This document shows positions 1 through 6,993 of a DNA stretch of 64,000 bases, piece after piece. The stretch covers positions 1 through 64,000 of the forward strand of contig NZ_PUHY01000006.1 in assembly GCF_002967765.1 (NCBI RefSeq), written 5' to 3'. The translations under genes were made by a program, and so were the position numbers. The first letter of the stretch is position 1. Each line of letters starts with the position of its first letter. The stretch comes from Blastopirellula marina. Its GTDB lineage: Bacteria; Planctomycetota; Planctomycetia; Pirellulales; Pirellulaceae. The notes under the pieces were generated by a model that was not told where the DNA came from, made no database searches, and was given only the letters and a program-made list of their open reading frames with translations.

Positions 1-28
1 TTAAATCGGTCGGATATCGGGCTTCCAT
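1..28 (-). CDS. IS5-family-like transposase, N-terminal fragment (runs off left edge)
   Basis: Only nine codons are inside the window, translating to MEARYPTDL. This matches the very common start of IS4/IS5-type DDE transposases, which typically begin with a Tyr-Pro-(Ser/Thr)-Asp-Leu-Thr stretch followed by a Asp-Glu-Gln-Trp motif. The ATG is at 26-28 on the minus strand, about 100 bases from the presumed IS end, which is where these elements place it. With so few residues a chance match is possible, but position, frame and terminal sequence agree. Confidence 0.6.
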
Positions 29-127
29 GCCACTGCTCCGCAAGAGACAATCGATCACAGATCATTCACGGACCCAAGGTTTACAATCAAACGCCGGTTC
101 CGATCAAGAGCTTTTCAGACAGGTTCT
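1..127 (-). mobile_element. Right end of an IS5-type insertion sequence (partial)
   Basis: Seen: reading the minus strand inward from about position 127, a terminal-looking sequence AGAACCTGTCTGAAAAGC is followed about 80 bases later by an ATG whose reading frame starts like an IS5-group transposase and runs off the window. Family knowledge: IS5-type elements have short terminal inverted repeats and their transposase starts close to one end; the IS5 subgroup targets YTAR, and CTAA lies at 126-129. Inferred: the element was inserted just upstream of the phage head genes. The exact end and target duplication cannot be confirmed because the other end is outside the window. Confidence 0.55.
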
Positions 128-398
128 AAGATGACGAGCAATGCACTGCCTAATAAACATTACTCGTGTGCTAACACACCATTAACATTCGATGCAAGAT
201 GACCGCCGTGCTTGCACTTCGACGTAATTATTTCTTGTGTCAATAAAGTATCACTTCTCGTCTGAAGATTCCACATCTGGAACCTAATTCGAAAATGGAC
301 CGTTTTCGCCTGGCAATTGGTCGATCGAGTTCGTAATAACGGAAACTTCCAAGCCGCGGCTATCGATCTTGCCCCCTGATCGCCGCGCATTTTGGCGC

Positions 399-412
399 AA
401 CGCTTCCGCGTC
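399..412. repeat. Phage hairpin repeat A (complementary orientation)
   Basis: Stem ACGC/GCGT around loop TTCC, i.e. the reverse complement of the ACGC-GGAA-GCGT repeat found in many leaders of this prophage. Here it lies 74 bases before the ATG at 486 and not between Shine-Dalgarno and start. Confidence 0.6.
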
Positions 413-440
413 GGCTTCGCTGGTCGACTGGAAAGCAACG

Positions 441-456
441 AGGCGGGGAACCGCCT
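441..456. repeat. Phage hairpin repeat B
   Basis: AGGCGG-GGAA-CCGCCT, a perfect 6-bp stem with a GGAA loop. An identical 16-mer occurs at 6670-6685, and variants with the same stem at 4542, 5078, 11375 and 12940. It lies between the repeat A copy at 399 and the gene at 486. Confidence 0.7.
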
Positions 457-485
457 GACCAAAAGTTCTAACCCAGGGGGGCAAC

Positions 486-686
486 ATGGCAAACGAAAAC
501 CAGGCGGCGACGGAACAGCTAGAAACGGCGATGAGCAAGCCGAAGCAAGTTACCGTCGACGGCGTGACCGCCCAAGCTCATTCGCTGCCTGATCTGATCG
601 CCATGGATAAGCACCTGGCCAACAAACGCGCCGCCAAGAAGGGCGGGATGCGTTTTCAGAAGATCATCCCGCCGGCTACTGCTTAG
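486..686 (+). CDS. Small gpW-like head-tail joining protein
   Basis: 66 residues, start ATG at 486 preceded by a G-rich Shine-Dalgarno (ccaggggg). Position is the main evidence: in lambda-like phages a gpW-type protein of 60-70 residues sits directly before the portal gene and joins head to tail. Visible content fits loosely: an acidic N-terminus, a Val-Asp-Gly-Val-Thr strand at residues 24-28, then a helix with Leu-Pro-Asp-Leu and a Lys/Arg-rich stretch (about 45-52). The portal GTG follows 11 bases after the stop, so the two are probably co-translated. A different small head protein remains possible. Confidence 0.5.
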   Translation: MANENQAATEQLETAMSKPKQVTVDGVTAQAHSLPDLIAMDKHLANKRAAKKGGMRFQKIIPPATA

Positions 687-697
687 GAGCTGCCAAC

Positions 698-2212
698 GTG
701 GTGAAACTGGCCAACAAAACGCTAAGCCCGATCTTGGGCGCTAACGGCGAACCGCTGCGGCGGGATCCGGACGCGGCGATTGTCGCACGGCAACGGAACC
801 GGATCCAGGAACTACGCGCCAAGTATGACGCGGCCGTGACCAACTTCGAGAACATGAAGCACTGGTCGAACGCCGACAATCTTTCCGCGGTGTCGGCTGC
901 CAACCCTGCCATTCGCCAGCGGTTGCGATCGCGTTCCCGGTACGAATGCCGGGAAAACAACAGCTTCGCCAACGGCATGATCAACACGATGGCCAACGAC
1001 ATCGTGGGACGCGGGCCGAATCTGCAAATCCACCACCCCAACCAGGCGGCGGCCAAGCGGTTGGAGCGGAACTTCCGGCGATGGATGAAGCGAACCGGCC
1101 TGGCCGCCAAACTGCGGACGTCGATCACCAGCCTGGTTGGCGATGGTGAAGTCTTTGCCGTGACCGCCAACAACCCCGCGATTCGGAACGCGGTCCAGCT
1201 CGATATCAAGCTGATGGAGGCGGACTATTGCACCGATCTGACGGGGCAACAAACCGAAACGTTCGACGATGGGATCGAGTACGACCCCAACGGTTACCCG
1301 ATCGCCTACAATTTCCAGCAACACCACCCCGGCGATCACTACGGTCAATCGATGTACGGCCGGCCGAAGCGTGTGGTTGCCGACCAGGTGATCCACTACT
1401 ACCGAGTCGATCGACCAGGCCAGCGCCGCGGCGTTCCCTGGGTCGCCCCCGCGTTGCCACTGTTCGCGCTGATGCGTCGCTATACGCTGGCCGTCACGAT
1501 GGCCGCGGAAACGGCCGCCAACTTCGCGGGCGTCATGTATGCCGACGGCAACCAGGTTGCCCCCGATGAAGACGTCGATCCGATGGACTCGATCGAGTTC
1601 GAGATGCGATCGATGCTAACGCTACCGATCGGTTGGAAGATGGGCCAACTGAAGGCCGAACACCCAACCACCACCTATCAAATGTTTCGCGACGCGCTGC
1701 TTTGCGAAATTAGCCGCTGCCTTCACATGCCATTCAACAAGGCGAGCGGCAACAGCAGCGGTTACAACTTCGCCAGCGGTCGCTTGGATCATCAAACCTA
1801 TTTTGAGTTCGTCGACATCGAGCGAAGCAACTTGGAGCTGTTGTTCCTGGACCGAATCTTTCAGTGGTGGATCGACGAAGCGATTTTCATTCCTGGCCAG
1901 ATTCCCCAAGGCTTAGGCCCGCTGGACGATCTCGACTACACCTGGCGTTGGCCGAAGCATCGGCACATCGACCCGCAAAAGCAAGCCGCGGCCGACATCG
2001 CGCTTTGGAACGCCGGCCTTCTCACAGATGAGGAATACCAACTCGAGAACGGCAACGATCCGGAAGAACATTACGAAAGCTTGGAACGCATGTACAAGCG
2101 ACGCGCCGCAATCGGGGCACCGCTGCCAGGCTATCAACAGATGGGCGACGCGGCCAACAACCAAACCACCGAAACCACGGACCAGGAAGAGGCCGCCAAT
2201 GAAGACGCGTAA
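698..2212 (+). CDS. Phage portal protein, lambda gpB type
   Basis: 504 residues, near the usual 500-550 of the lambda-type portal family. The portal is the dodecameric ring at the capsid vertex through which DNA is packaged and ejected. Family hallmarks are visible: an N-terminal basic segment with an Arg-Ala-Lys-Tyr-Asp-Ala-Ala motif (about residues 40-50), then Trp-x-x-Ala-Asp-x-Leu, a basic block with Arg-x-Arg-Tyr-Glu-x-x-Asn-Asn (about 80-90), and Asp-Ile-Val-Gly-x-Gly (about 105). The C-terminus is Gln/Asn/Glu-rich. Start is GTG at 698 with TAGGAG eight bases upstream; a second GTG at 701 is a possible alternative. The last 14 bases overlap the next gene. Confidence 0.92.
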   Translation: MVKLANKTLSPILGANGEPLRRDPDAAIVARQRNRIQELRAKYDAAVTNFENMKHWSNADNLSAVSAANPAIRQRLRSRSRYECRENNSFANGMINTMANDIVGRGPNLQIHHPNQAAAKRLERNFRRWMKRTGLAAKLRTSITSLVGDGEVFAVTANNPAIRNAVQLDIKLMEADYCTDLTGQQTETFDDGIEYDPNGYPIAYNFQQHHPGDHYGQSMYGRPKRVVADQVIHYYRVDRPGQRRGVPWVAPALPLFALMRRYTLAVTMAAETAANFAGVMYADGNQVAPDEDVDPMDSIEFEMRSMLTLPIGWKMGQLKAEHPTTTYQMFRDALLCEISRCLHMPFNKASGNSSGYNFASGRLDHQTYFEFVDIERSNLELLFLDRIFQWWIDEAIFIPGQIPQGLGPLDDLDYTWRWPKHRHIDPQKQAAADIALWNAGLLTDEEYQLENGNDPEEHYESLERMYKRRAAIGAPLPGYQQMGDAANNQTTETTDQEEAANEDA

Positions 2213-4496
2213 TTTTGCCAACCTGTTTGGGCTGCTGCCCACACTTCACGCCAGCGGAGCGACCGCGGCCGCATTGCCTGGCGTTCCGGATCATCTTCCG
2301 GAATCGTTCACCATGGAAGCCGAGGGAAGCGTTGAATTCCTGGAATCGGCCGGCGATGGGGAAGGCGAAGGCGGGTCGACGGTTCCCAAGTTTTCGATGA
2401 TCGCCTACCGCGGCGGCAAGATGCGGCCGGCCGGCTGGGGCGGCGACGTCGTCCTGGACCTGGCCGGAACCAAGATCGCCAAAGGGAAGCGGCCCGCGTT
2501 ATTGAATCACGACGCCAAGAACCCTGTCGGCCACTTCGACGACGGCGGGATCCAGAACACCGGGAAGGTGATCAAGGCCGCGGGCGTGTTGTCGGTCGAA
2601 TCGGACGACCAAAGGAAGATCATCCAATCGAGCCGCGACGGCTTCCCCTGGAAGTCGTCGATCGGAGCGGCGCCCGATTGGTCCAAGGTGGAATACATCG
2701 AGGCGGGTGACTCCCGCCACGTCAATGGGAAGGTTCAACGCGGCCCGTTTATCTACGTCGGGGCCGCGCTAGTACACGAGGTTTCTTTTGTCACGATCGC
2801 AGGCGATGACACGTCCAGCGCGGCCGTGAAAGCCAATCGATCCAGGGAGGGATCAAACACGATGAATTTTGAACAATGGCTGGAAGCTGCCGGTTGGGAT
2901 ATCGAAACGCTAACCGCGAAACAGCACAAGTCGCTGCGAGCTGCCTACCAGGCGGAAATGCAAGCGAGCGGAAACGGTTCCGGAAGCGAAACCGACACCG
3001 AACCAACCAACACCGGCGGCAACCTGAATGCCGGCGGCCAGGCCAACCAGGAAGACGGCCAAGACGAGCTGTCGCCGGCTGATCAATTGCGGGCCGAAGG
3101 CGCGGCCGAAGTCGAACGCCAGGGACGCCTTCGCGGATTGTTCGCGCAGGCCCAGCTTGGCGACGATCGCCGAACTGAGCTACACGCCCAAGCGGTTCGC
3201 GAGAACTGGAACGCCGACAAAGTCGAGCTCGAGATCTTGCGAGCAAGCCGCGCCGACGTCAACAACGGCGGCCAGTTTGCCATTCATTCGGTCAACAAGA
3301 ACCTGACCGCTGGGGCGATGGTCGCTTCGCTGTCGCAATCGTTGGGCGTTCCGGAAGAGATCGCTGCCCGCGGTGTGAGCGAGAAGGATATGAACACCGC
3401 CAACCAGGCGGCCAACCGTAACCTGACCCTCCACGCCTTGATGGACATCGTGATTTTGCAAGCCAACGGCTACGGCTTCACTGGCAACCGCAAGTCGACC
3501 GAGTTCATCCGCGCGGCCGCCAATGCCGACCGGATGCTTTGCGCCGATGGCTTCTCAAGCTTGAACGCGTCGGGCAATACCACGATCAGCTTGACCGGGG
3601 TACTTGGCAACGTGGCCAACAAGTCGCTGATCGCCGCGTTTGAATCGGTGGAAACCGTCTATCAGATGCTTTGCCGACGGTCGACGCATTCCGACTTCAA
3701 GAGCCACACCCGCTTGCGGTTGGACATCAACGGCGGCTACCAGAAGGTTGGCCCCGATGGTCAGCTCAAGCATTCCAAGATGTCGGAAGCTTCGTACAGC
3801 AACAAGCTGGAAACCTTCGGCACGATGCTGACCCTGACCCGCCAGGACATGATCAACGATGACCTGGACGCGTTCAACCAGATCGTGACCCAGCTTGGCA
3901 TCATGGCCGGAACCGTGATGGAGGAAGAATTCTGGAAACTGGTTTTGGCCGATCCGAATTCGTTCTTCAGCGCTGGCAATAAGAACCTGACCGAGGGAAC
4001 CGATTACGCTTTGTCGATCGACGGCCTGACCAAGGGCGAGGCCGCTTTCAGTGATCGCGTTAAATCGGACGGCACGCCCATTCTGATCAGTCCGAAGTAC
4101 TTGGTCACCGGTAGCACGCTAAAGACGACCGCCCGCGAACTGTACGACGAAACGAAGGTCAACGTTTCGACCACGGCCAACAAGGCCCAGTTCGCCAGCA
4201 ACCCGCACGCCGGGAACTATACGCCGGTTTCGTCCAGCTACATGAACAACACGGCGATCCGCGACCGAGCCGGCAAGGCGATTAGCGGCCAATCGACTAC
4301 CAAGTGGATGCTGTTAGCCGATCCACGCGTTCGCGCCGCGTTCGTCGTCGCCAGCTTGAACGGCAACGACAAGCCGACGATCGAGTCGGACGAGTCGGCC
4401 TTCAACACGCTGGGAATGCAATGGCGTGGTTTCCACGACTTCGGCTTCGGCAACGAAGAACCAGAAGCCGTGATGCAATTCACCGGCGTGGCTTAA
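2199..4496 (+). CDS. Prohead protease-major capsid protein fusion
   Basis: 765 residues from ATG 2199, which overlaps the portal stop and has AGGAAGAG upstream; the open frame extends to 2028, but that part lies inside the portal gene and reads as out-of-frame peptide. Residues about 25-210 look like an HK97/S78-type prohead protease: Leu-Leu-Asn-His104-Asp for the catalytic His, Trp-Lys-Ser-Ser154-Ile-Gly for the catalytic Ser region, and a His-Glu-Val-Ser-Phe strand near 193-197. After a Gly/Asn/Glu-rich linker (about 250-300) follows a Mu gpT-like capsid domain (about 430-765), with Asn-Lys-Leu-Glu-Thr-Phe-Gly and Thr-Arg-Gln-Asp-Met-Ile-Asn-Asp-Asp motifs. The protease would cut the scaffold-like linker during maturation. 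Such fusions are known, but most phages encode the two parts separately. Confidence 0.88.
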   Translation: MKTRNFANLFGLLPTLHASGATAAALPGVPDHLPESFTMEAEGSVEFLESAGDGEGEGGSTVPKFSMIAYRGGKMRPAGWGGDVVLDLAGTKIAKGKRPALLNHDAKNPVGHFDDGGIQNTGKVIKAAGVLSVESDDQRKIIQSSRDGFPWKSSIGAAPDWSKVEYIEAGDSRHVNGKVQRGPFIYVGAALVHEVSFVTIAGDDTSSAAVKANRSREGSNTMNFEQWLEAAGWDIETLTAKQHKSLRAAYQAEMQASGNGSGSETDTEPTNTGGNLNAGGQANQEDGQDELSPADQLRAEGAAEVERQGRLRGLFAQAQLGDDRRTELHAQAVRENWNADKVELEILRASRADVNNGGQFAIHSVNKNLTAGAMVASLSQSLGVPEEIAARGVSEKDMNTANQAANRNLTLHALMDIVILQANGYGFTGNRKSTEFIRAAANADRMLCADGFSSLNASGNTTISLTGVLGNVANKSLIAAFESVETVYQMLCRRSTHSDFKSHTRLRLDINGGYQKVGPDGQLKHSKMSEASYSNKLETFGTMLTLTRQDMINDDLDAFNQIVTQLGIMAGTVMEEEFWKLVLADPNSFFSAGNKNLTEGTDYALSIDGLTKGEAAFSDRVKSDGTPILISPKYLVTGSTLKTTARELYDETKVNVSTTANKAQFASNPHAGNYTPVSSSYMNNTAIRDRAGKAISGQSTTKWMLLADPRVRAAFVVASLNGNDKPTIESDESAFNTLGMQWRGFHDFGFGNEEPEAVMQFTGVA

Positions 4497-4499
4497 TGC

Positions 4500-4513
4500 A
4501 ACGCTACCGCGTC
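4500..4513. repeat. Phage hairpin repeat A after capsid gene
   Basis: AACGC-TACC-GCGT, starting four bases after the capsid stop. The loop is the complement of the GGTA loop seen in the leaders at 6052, 11424 and 12991. Confidence 0.6.
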
Positions 4514-4541
4514 GGCTGTGATGGCTGGCCTGGTAGCGATC

Positions 4542-4557
4542 GGGCGGCCAGCCGCCT
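4542..4557. repeat. Phage hairpin repeat B variant
   Basis: GGGCGG-CCAG-CCGCCT, same stem as repeat B with one G-T pair. A further GC-rich hairpin (GCCGCGG/CCGCGGC) follows at about 4570-4596. Confidence 0.5.
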
Positions 4558-4668
4558 AGCCAATCAACCATGCCGCGGCGATCCGGCCGCGGCACACTAA
4601 CCGACCAATCGTTCACATATTTTCAAGCTACGGGAAGCTTCCGCTTCGCGTGGCAACGCGAGGCCAAA

Positions 4669-5019
4669 ATGAGTTTCGAAGCTGAATTCGTTCACGGTGA
4701 CCCGCTGATGATCGACCACGTCCCGGCGTCCGCTGTTGCGGCTGGCGAGGTGGTTGTGATCGGCGATCTAACCCACATCGCACACCGCGCCATTGCCGCG
4801 GATGAAAAGGGCGCGTTGGCTGCCCGCGGGGGCGTTTATCGCGTACCCAAAGCGGCCGGCGGTTCGTCCGCGATCGCTGACCGCAAGAAGGTGTATTGGA
4901 ACAACTCCACCAACGTGATCACCACCACGGCCAGCGGCAACACGCCGATCGGCTACACGGTGGGCGCGTCGGTCGATGCCGATACCGACCAACTGGTCGA
5001 ACACTGCCCGACCGCATAA
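4669..5019 (+). CDS. DUF2190-like capsid decoration protein
   Basis: 116 residues from ATG 4669, with GAGG five bases upstream. A longer frame starts at 4570, but its extra 33 residues translate the hairpin-filled leader and are not expected to be coding. The protein shows the DUF2190 pattern: Phe-Val-x-Gly-Asp near the N-terminus, an Ala-Gly-Glu-Val-Val-Val-Ile-Gly-Asp strand at about 25-33, a Gly-Val-Tyr-Arg-Val-Pro-Lys-Ala segment at about 56-63, and Lys-Val-Tyr-Trp at about 75-78. Family members lie directly after the major capsid gene and are thought to trim or decorate the head. A strong terminator follows at once, so head transcription probably drops here. Confidence 0.75.
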   Translation: MSFEAEFVHGDPLMIDHVPASAVAAGEVVVIGDLTHIAHRAIAADEKGALAARGGVYRVPKAAGGSSAIADRKKVYWNNSTNVITTTASGNTPIGYTVGASVDADTDQLVEHCPTA

Positions 5020-5036
5020 CACGCGATCACGACGGG

Positions 5037-5076
5037 GCCGCGGCGATTTTGGGGGATGGCCGCCGCGGCTTTTTTT
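5037..5076 (+). terminator. Rho-independent terminator after decoration gene
   Basis: Nine-base arms GCCGCGGCG (5037-5045) and CGCCGCGGC (5061-5069) pair perfectly around a 15-base loop and are followed by seven T. It lies 18 bases after the stop of the DUF2190-like gene. Confidence 0.85.
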
Positions 5077-5077
5077 G

Positions 5078-5093
5078 AGGCGATTCTCCGCCT
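5078..5093. repeat. Phage hairpin repeat B variant
   Basis: AGGCG-ATTCTC-CGCCT, 16 bases, directly behind the terminator T-run and in the leader of the gene at 5144. Confidence 0.5.
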
Positions 5094-5115
5094 AATTGAA
5101 TCACGGCCAGCTAAC

Positions 5116-5146
5116 AGGATCGACGCGGAAGCGTTGCACGAAGATG
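5116..5146 (+). promoter_or_regulatory. Shine-Dalgarno - hairpin - ATG leader (repeat A)
   Basis: AGGA (5116-5119), hairpin with stem CGACGC/GCGTTG and GGAA loop (5121-5136, one G-T pair), then seven bases to ATG 5144. Linear distance from AGGA to ATG is 24 bases; with the hairpin folded it is eight. This also decides the start: a TTG at 5096 is upstream of the site. Confidence 0.6.
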
Positions 5147-5512
5147 GGATTCGAAACGGAAATTCAATGGTTGCGAGAACAGATCGAGAAGGCCGCGCCT
5201 TCCTACATCGTGTTCCGCACGGTCGACGGCGAATCGAAAGCGCTAACGGCAACCAAGGGAGGAACCGACTTCGAATCCGATCAGATGGAAGGCTACGCCA
5301 GCGAAACCAATACGATCGACTTCCTGGTCGATCCGGACCTGCTTCCGCGGCGGCCGGCTGCCGGGGATGAGATCGACGAACTGGACGCGGAAGGGGGCAA
5401 CAAGATTGCGACCTATCGCATTGTGCCCGAGCCTGGTGTGAATGCCTGGGAATGGGCAGGGCAAACCCGCAAGATGATGCGGATCCACACGAAACAGGTG
5501 GGCGATGACTAA
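5144..5512 (+). CDS. Probable phage head-tail connector or stopper protein
   Basis: 122 residues from ATG 5144 (the frame is open from a TTG at 5096, rejected because the Shine-Dalgarno/hairpin leader points to 5144). No firm family recognised. It is acidic, with an Asp-Phe-Leu-Val-Asp-Pro-Asp-Leu-Leu stretch at about 58-66 followed by Pro-Ala-Ala-Gly-Asp-Glu-Ile; the latter pattern is common in short beta-rich head-closure proteins of lambda-like phages (gpFII-like). Position between the capsid module and a tail-terminator-like gene supports a head-tail joining role. Its last 8 bases overlap the next gene, suggesting coupled translation. Confidence 0.5.
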   Translation: MGFETEIQWLREQIEKAAPSYIVFRTVDGESKALTATKGGTDFESDQMEGYASETNTIDFLVDPDLLPRRPAAGDEIDELDAEGGNKIATYRIVPEPGVNAWEWAGQTRKMMRIHTKQVGDD

Positions 5513-5984
5513 CCCCGAAGCAATTGGACCGTCGGAAGATCTCGCCCAAGCGTTGGCCGATCAGCTAACGGAGCTGGGCTATCCTGCTTCCCGGAATTAT
5601 TACCCGATCATTCGCCTGAACGACGTCGAAACATTACACATTTTCGTTCGACCCGATGGGGACGTGGCGACGGCCCACAACCGAAACAGCAACCGGCACG
5701 AAGTAACCGTTTCGATCCTGATCGTGAAGAACATTAAAGCCCCGCAAGACGTGTCCGAGTTCGACGGCTTCGCCCGCACGGTGGAAGAGATCAAAGCGTT
5801 CTGGGAAAACCCCGAAGCGACCGACGAACTAGGCGACAATGCGGGAGTACTTCGCCACAAGAAGCTGGCCGGCCTGGCCTGGTCCGGAAAGATCAGCAAC
5901 GACCAGCTCTTCGATCAAGATCGATTGTATTACCACAACCAGATGACCAGCGTTGTCGGCCTAGCGTATTCCGGCACGCGTTAA
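5505..5984 (+). CDS. Probable tail terminator/completion protein
   Basis: 159 residues, ATG 5505 overlapping the previous gene by 8 bases. I recognise no motif with certainty. The layout (helix with Leu-Ala-Asp-Gln-Leu at 13-17, then alternating strands including Val-Thr-Val-Ser-Ile-Leu-Ile, and a late helix) and the position just before the tail tube gene resemble gpU/tail-terminator proteins, which cap the tail tube and set its length. It could instead be a second connector. Confidence 0.45.
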   Translation: MTNPEAIGPSEDLAQALADQLTELGYPASRNYYPIIRLNDVETLHIFVRPDGDVATAHNRNSNRHEVTVSILIVKNIKAPQDVSEFDGFARTVEEIKAFWENPEATDELGDNAGVLRHKKLAGLAWSGKISNDQLFDQDRLYYHNQMTSVVGLAYSGTR

Positions 5985-6040
5985 ACCATAGGCGAAGGAT
6001 CGCCACACGACACAAGCGGCCAACCGCTTCATTCAACCAG

Positions 6041-6072
6041 GGAGCGGACGCGGTAGCGTTTTTAACGACATG
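6041..6072 (+). promoter_or_regulatory. Shine-Dalgarno - hairpin - ATG leader of a 7-codon ORF
   Basis: GGAG (6041-6044), hairpin GACGC-GGTA-GCGTT (6047-6060), nine bases, ATG 6070. The spacing without the hairpin is 11. The ATG opens only the 7-codon reading frame listed next. Confidence 0.45.
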
Positions 6073-6093
6073 CTTCCGCACGTGCTTTGTTAG
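6070..6093 (+). CDS. Possible 7-codon leader peptide MLPHVLC
   Basis: ATG to TAG, seven codons, encoding MLPHVLC, 43 bases before the tail tube ATG. It has its own Shine-Dalgarno and hairpin. A near copy, MLPHVIH, sits at 10399-10422 before another tail gene, and the surrounding 60-70 bases are also similar. It could be a translated leader, or only the conserved DNA of a duplicated intergenic block. The sequence ACATGC-TTCC-GCACGT within it is itself a near-palindrome of the same style as repeat A. Confidence 0.3.
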   Translation: MLPHVLC

Positions 6094-6105
6094 TACACGC
6101 CAACC

Positions 6106-6138
6106 AAGGAGGGAACGCGGAAGCGTTCGGAGAAAATG
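6106..6138 (+). promoter_or_regulatory. Shine-Dalgarno - hairpin - ATG leader of tail tube gene
   Basis: AAGGAGG (6106-6112) directly followed by the perfect hairpin GAACGC-GGAA-GCGTTC (6113-6128), then seven bases to ATG 6136. Linear spacing is 23 bases, folded spacing seven. This is the clearest example of the series. Confidence 0.7.
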
Positions 6139-6615
6139 CCTTTTGAACGTGATAGTGTCCTGGGGAAGGACTGCATTCTTTACTACAACACCGGCACCCA
6201 CGCCACGCCCGTTTGGGTTCCGATCCCACACGCGAAAGACGTCAAGGTCGATCCACTGAGCAAGGGCAAAGCGGAACAGAAGGCCCGCCTGTCGAAGTTC
6301 AATTTCAAGCGGGGAACCCACATCGAAATGGGCCTCAGCTTCGGCTACGACTACGAACCAGGCGACGGCGACACCGTGTTCCCTGTGCTGTTGGATTCCT
6401 TCCTGAACAACACCCCGATCGAGTTCTTCGCGGCCGACGGCGACGCGTCGACGGAGGGCACGCAAGGCCCGCGGATGGTCTGCGAAGTGTTCGAGTGTCC
6501 ATTAGGGCAAGAGCTCGACAACCCGGCCAGTGTTGAGATCTCGGCCGAGATCACCCGCGTTACCGAAGGGGGAAGCGTCGTCGAACCAGACTGGTACACC
6601 GTACCGGCCGCGTAA
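6136..6615 (+). CDS. Probable major tail tube protein
   Basis: 159 residues from ATG 6136. No catalytic motif is expected. The order (after connector and terminator, before the small and chaperone genes and the tape measure) is the standard place of the tail tube gene in siphophages. The N-terminus with Gly-Lys-Asp-Cys-x-Leu-Tyr-Tyr and Val-Pro-Ile-Pro-His-Ala-Lys-Asp-Val, and later strands such as Ile-Glu-Met-Gly-Leu-Ser-Phe-Gly-Tyr, fit the beta-sandwich of tail tube proteins. The leader is unusually elaborate, with two hairpins, which would suit an abundant product. Not identified by a signature, so moderate confidence. Confidence 0.65.
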   Translation: MPFERDSVLGKDCILYYNTGTHATPVWVPIPHAKDVKVDPLSKGKAEQKARLSKFNFKRGTHIEMGLSFGYDYEPGDGDTVFPVLLDSFLNNTPIEFFAADGDASTEGTQGPRMVCEVFECPLGQELDNPASVEISAEITRVTEGGSVVEPDWYTVPAA

Positions 6616-6627
6616 TTTTGTTGGTGC

Positions 6628-6640
6628 AACGCTAACGCGT
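6628..6640. repeat. Phage hairpin repeat A after tail tube gene
   Basis: AACGC-TAAC-GCGT, 13 bases behind the stop of the tail tube gene; extended pairing GC/GC with one mismatch reaches 6626-6643. Confidence 0.5.
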
Positions 6641-6669
6641 CGCTCCTGGTTGTTTGCCTGATCGTAACC

Positions 6670-6685
6670 AGGCGGGGAACCGCCT
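6670..6685. repeat. Phage hairpin repeat B
   Basis: AGGCGGGGAACCGCCT, identical to 441-456. In both places it stands a few tens of bases before the Shine-Dalgarno of a small gene. Confidence 0.7.
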
Positions 6686-6719
6686 AACCGAAAACATTTA
6701 CCCCGAGGAAATCGGAACC

Positions 6720-6887
6720 ATGAACAACGAAGAAAAGAGAATCCTGGACGTCCTGACCAACGCGACCAAGGACGCCAACCCGAAAAGCCTGGTCCACGTT
6801 CAGGCCGGCGACATCGCGACGATCTGCCGCCTGGCCGCGGCTGCCCAATCAGGGGCAACGTCAACCGTCAAGGTCGACGCAAAGTAA
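6720..6887 (+). CDS. Small phage protein of unknown function
   Basis: 55 residues from ATG 6720 with GAGGA about ten bases upstream; the frame is open further upstream, but the extra residues translate hairpin repeat B. Acidic N-terminus (Asn-Asn-Glu-Glu-Lys-Arg), mostly helical composition, ending in a Ser/Thr/Val/Lys tail. No family recognised. It lies between tail tube and chaperone genes, where small tail-assembly genes are common. Confidence 0.55.
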   Translation: MNNEEKRILDVLTNATKDANPKSLVHVQAGDIATICRLAAAAQSGATSTVKVDAK

Positions 6888-6965
6888 TCCACTAAAGGGG
6901 CCTTCGCCGCCGGCCGCCTGACGGCCCGCGGCAAGCCCCCGCCATTCATCCACCACCTGACAACC

Positions 6966-6993
6966 GAGGGACGCTTCCGCGTTTCAAGCCATG
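6966..6993 (+). promoter_or_regulatory. Shine-Dalgarno - hairpin - ATG leader of chaperone gene
   Basis: GAGGG (6966-6970) followed by ACGC-TTCC-GCGT (6971-6982) and eight bases to ATG 6991. Linear spacing 20, folded spacing eight. This copy has the complementary loop (TTCC in place of GGAA), so the stem and not the loop sequence is what is kept. Confidence 0.6.

Larger units (their letters stand above)
130..485. other. Non-coding or decayed stretch between IS end and phage head genes
   Basis: No convincing gene. Bases 130-265 are AT-richer than the phage genes and carry stops in all + frames. A stop-free + frame runs from 266 to a TGA at 377-379 and encodes a plausible protein tail (Trp-Thr-Val-Phe-Ala-Trp-Gln-Leu-Val-Asp) without a start codon; it may be the remnant of a phage gene. 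A terminase large subunit would normally lie here directly before gpW and portal, but I cannot recognise one. From 399 on the stretch carries two of the phage hairpin repeats listed separately. Confidence 0.5.

Noticed and set aside
160-538. Two minus-strand frames (110 and 84 codons) before the phage genes
   Set aside because: No Shine-Dalgarno, odd composition, and one overlaps the start of the gpW-like gene.
2028-2198. Upstream extension of the protease-capsid frame
   Set aside because: It overlaps the portal gene in another phase and reads as low-complexity Arg/Pro/Thr peptide; ATG 2199 has a good Shine-Dalgarno.
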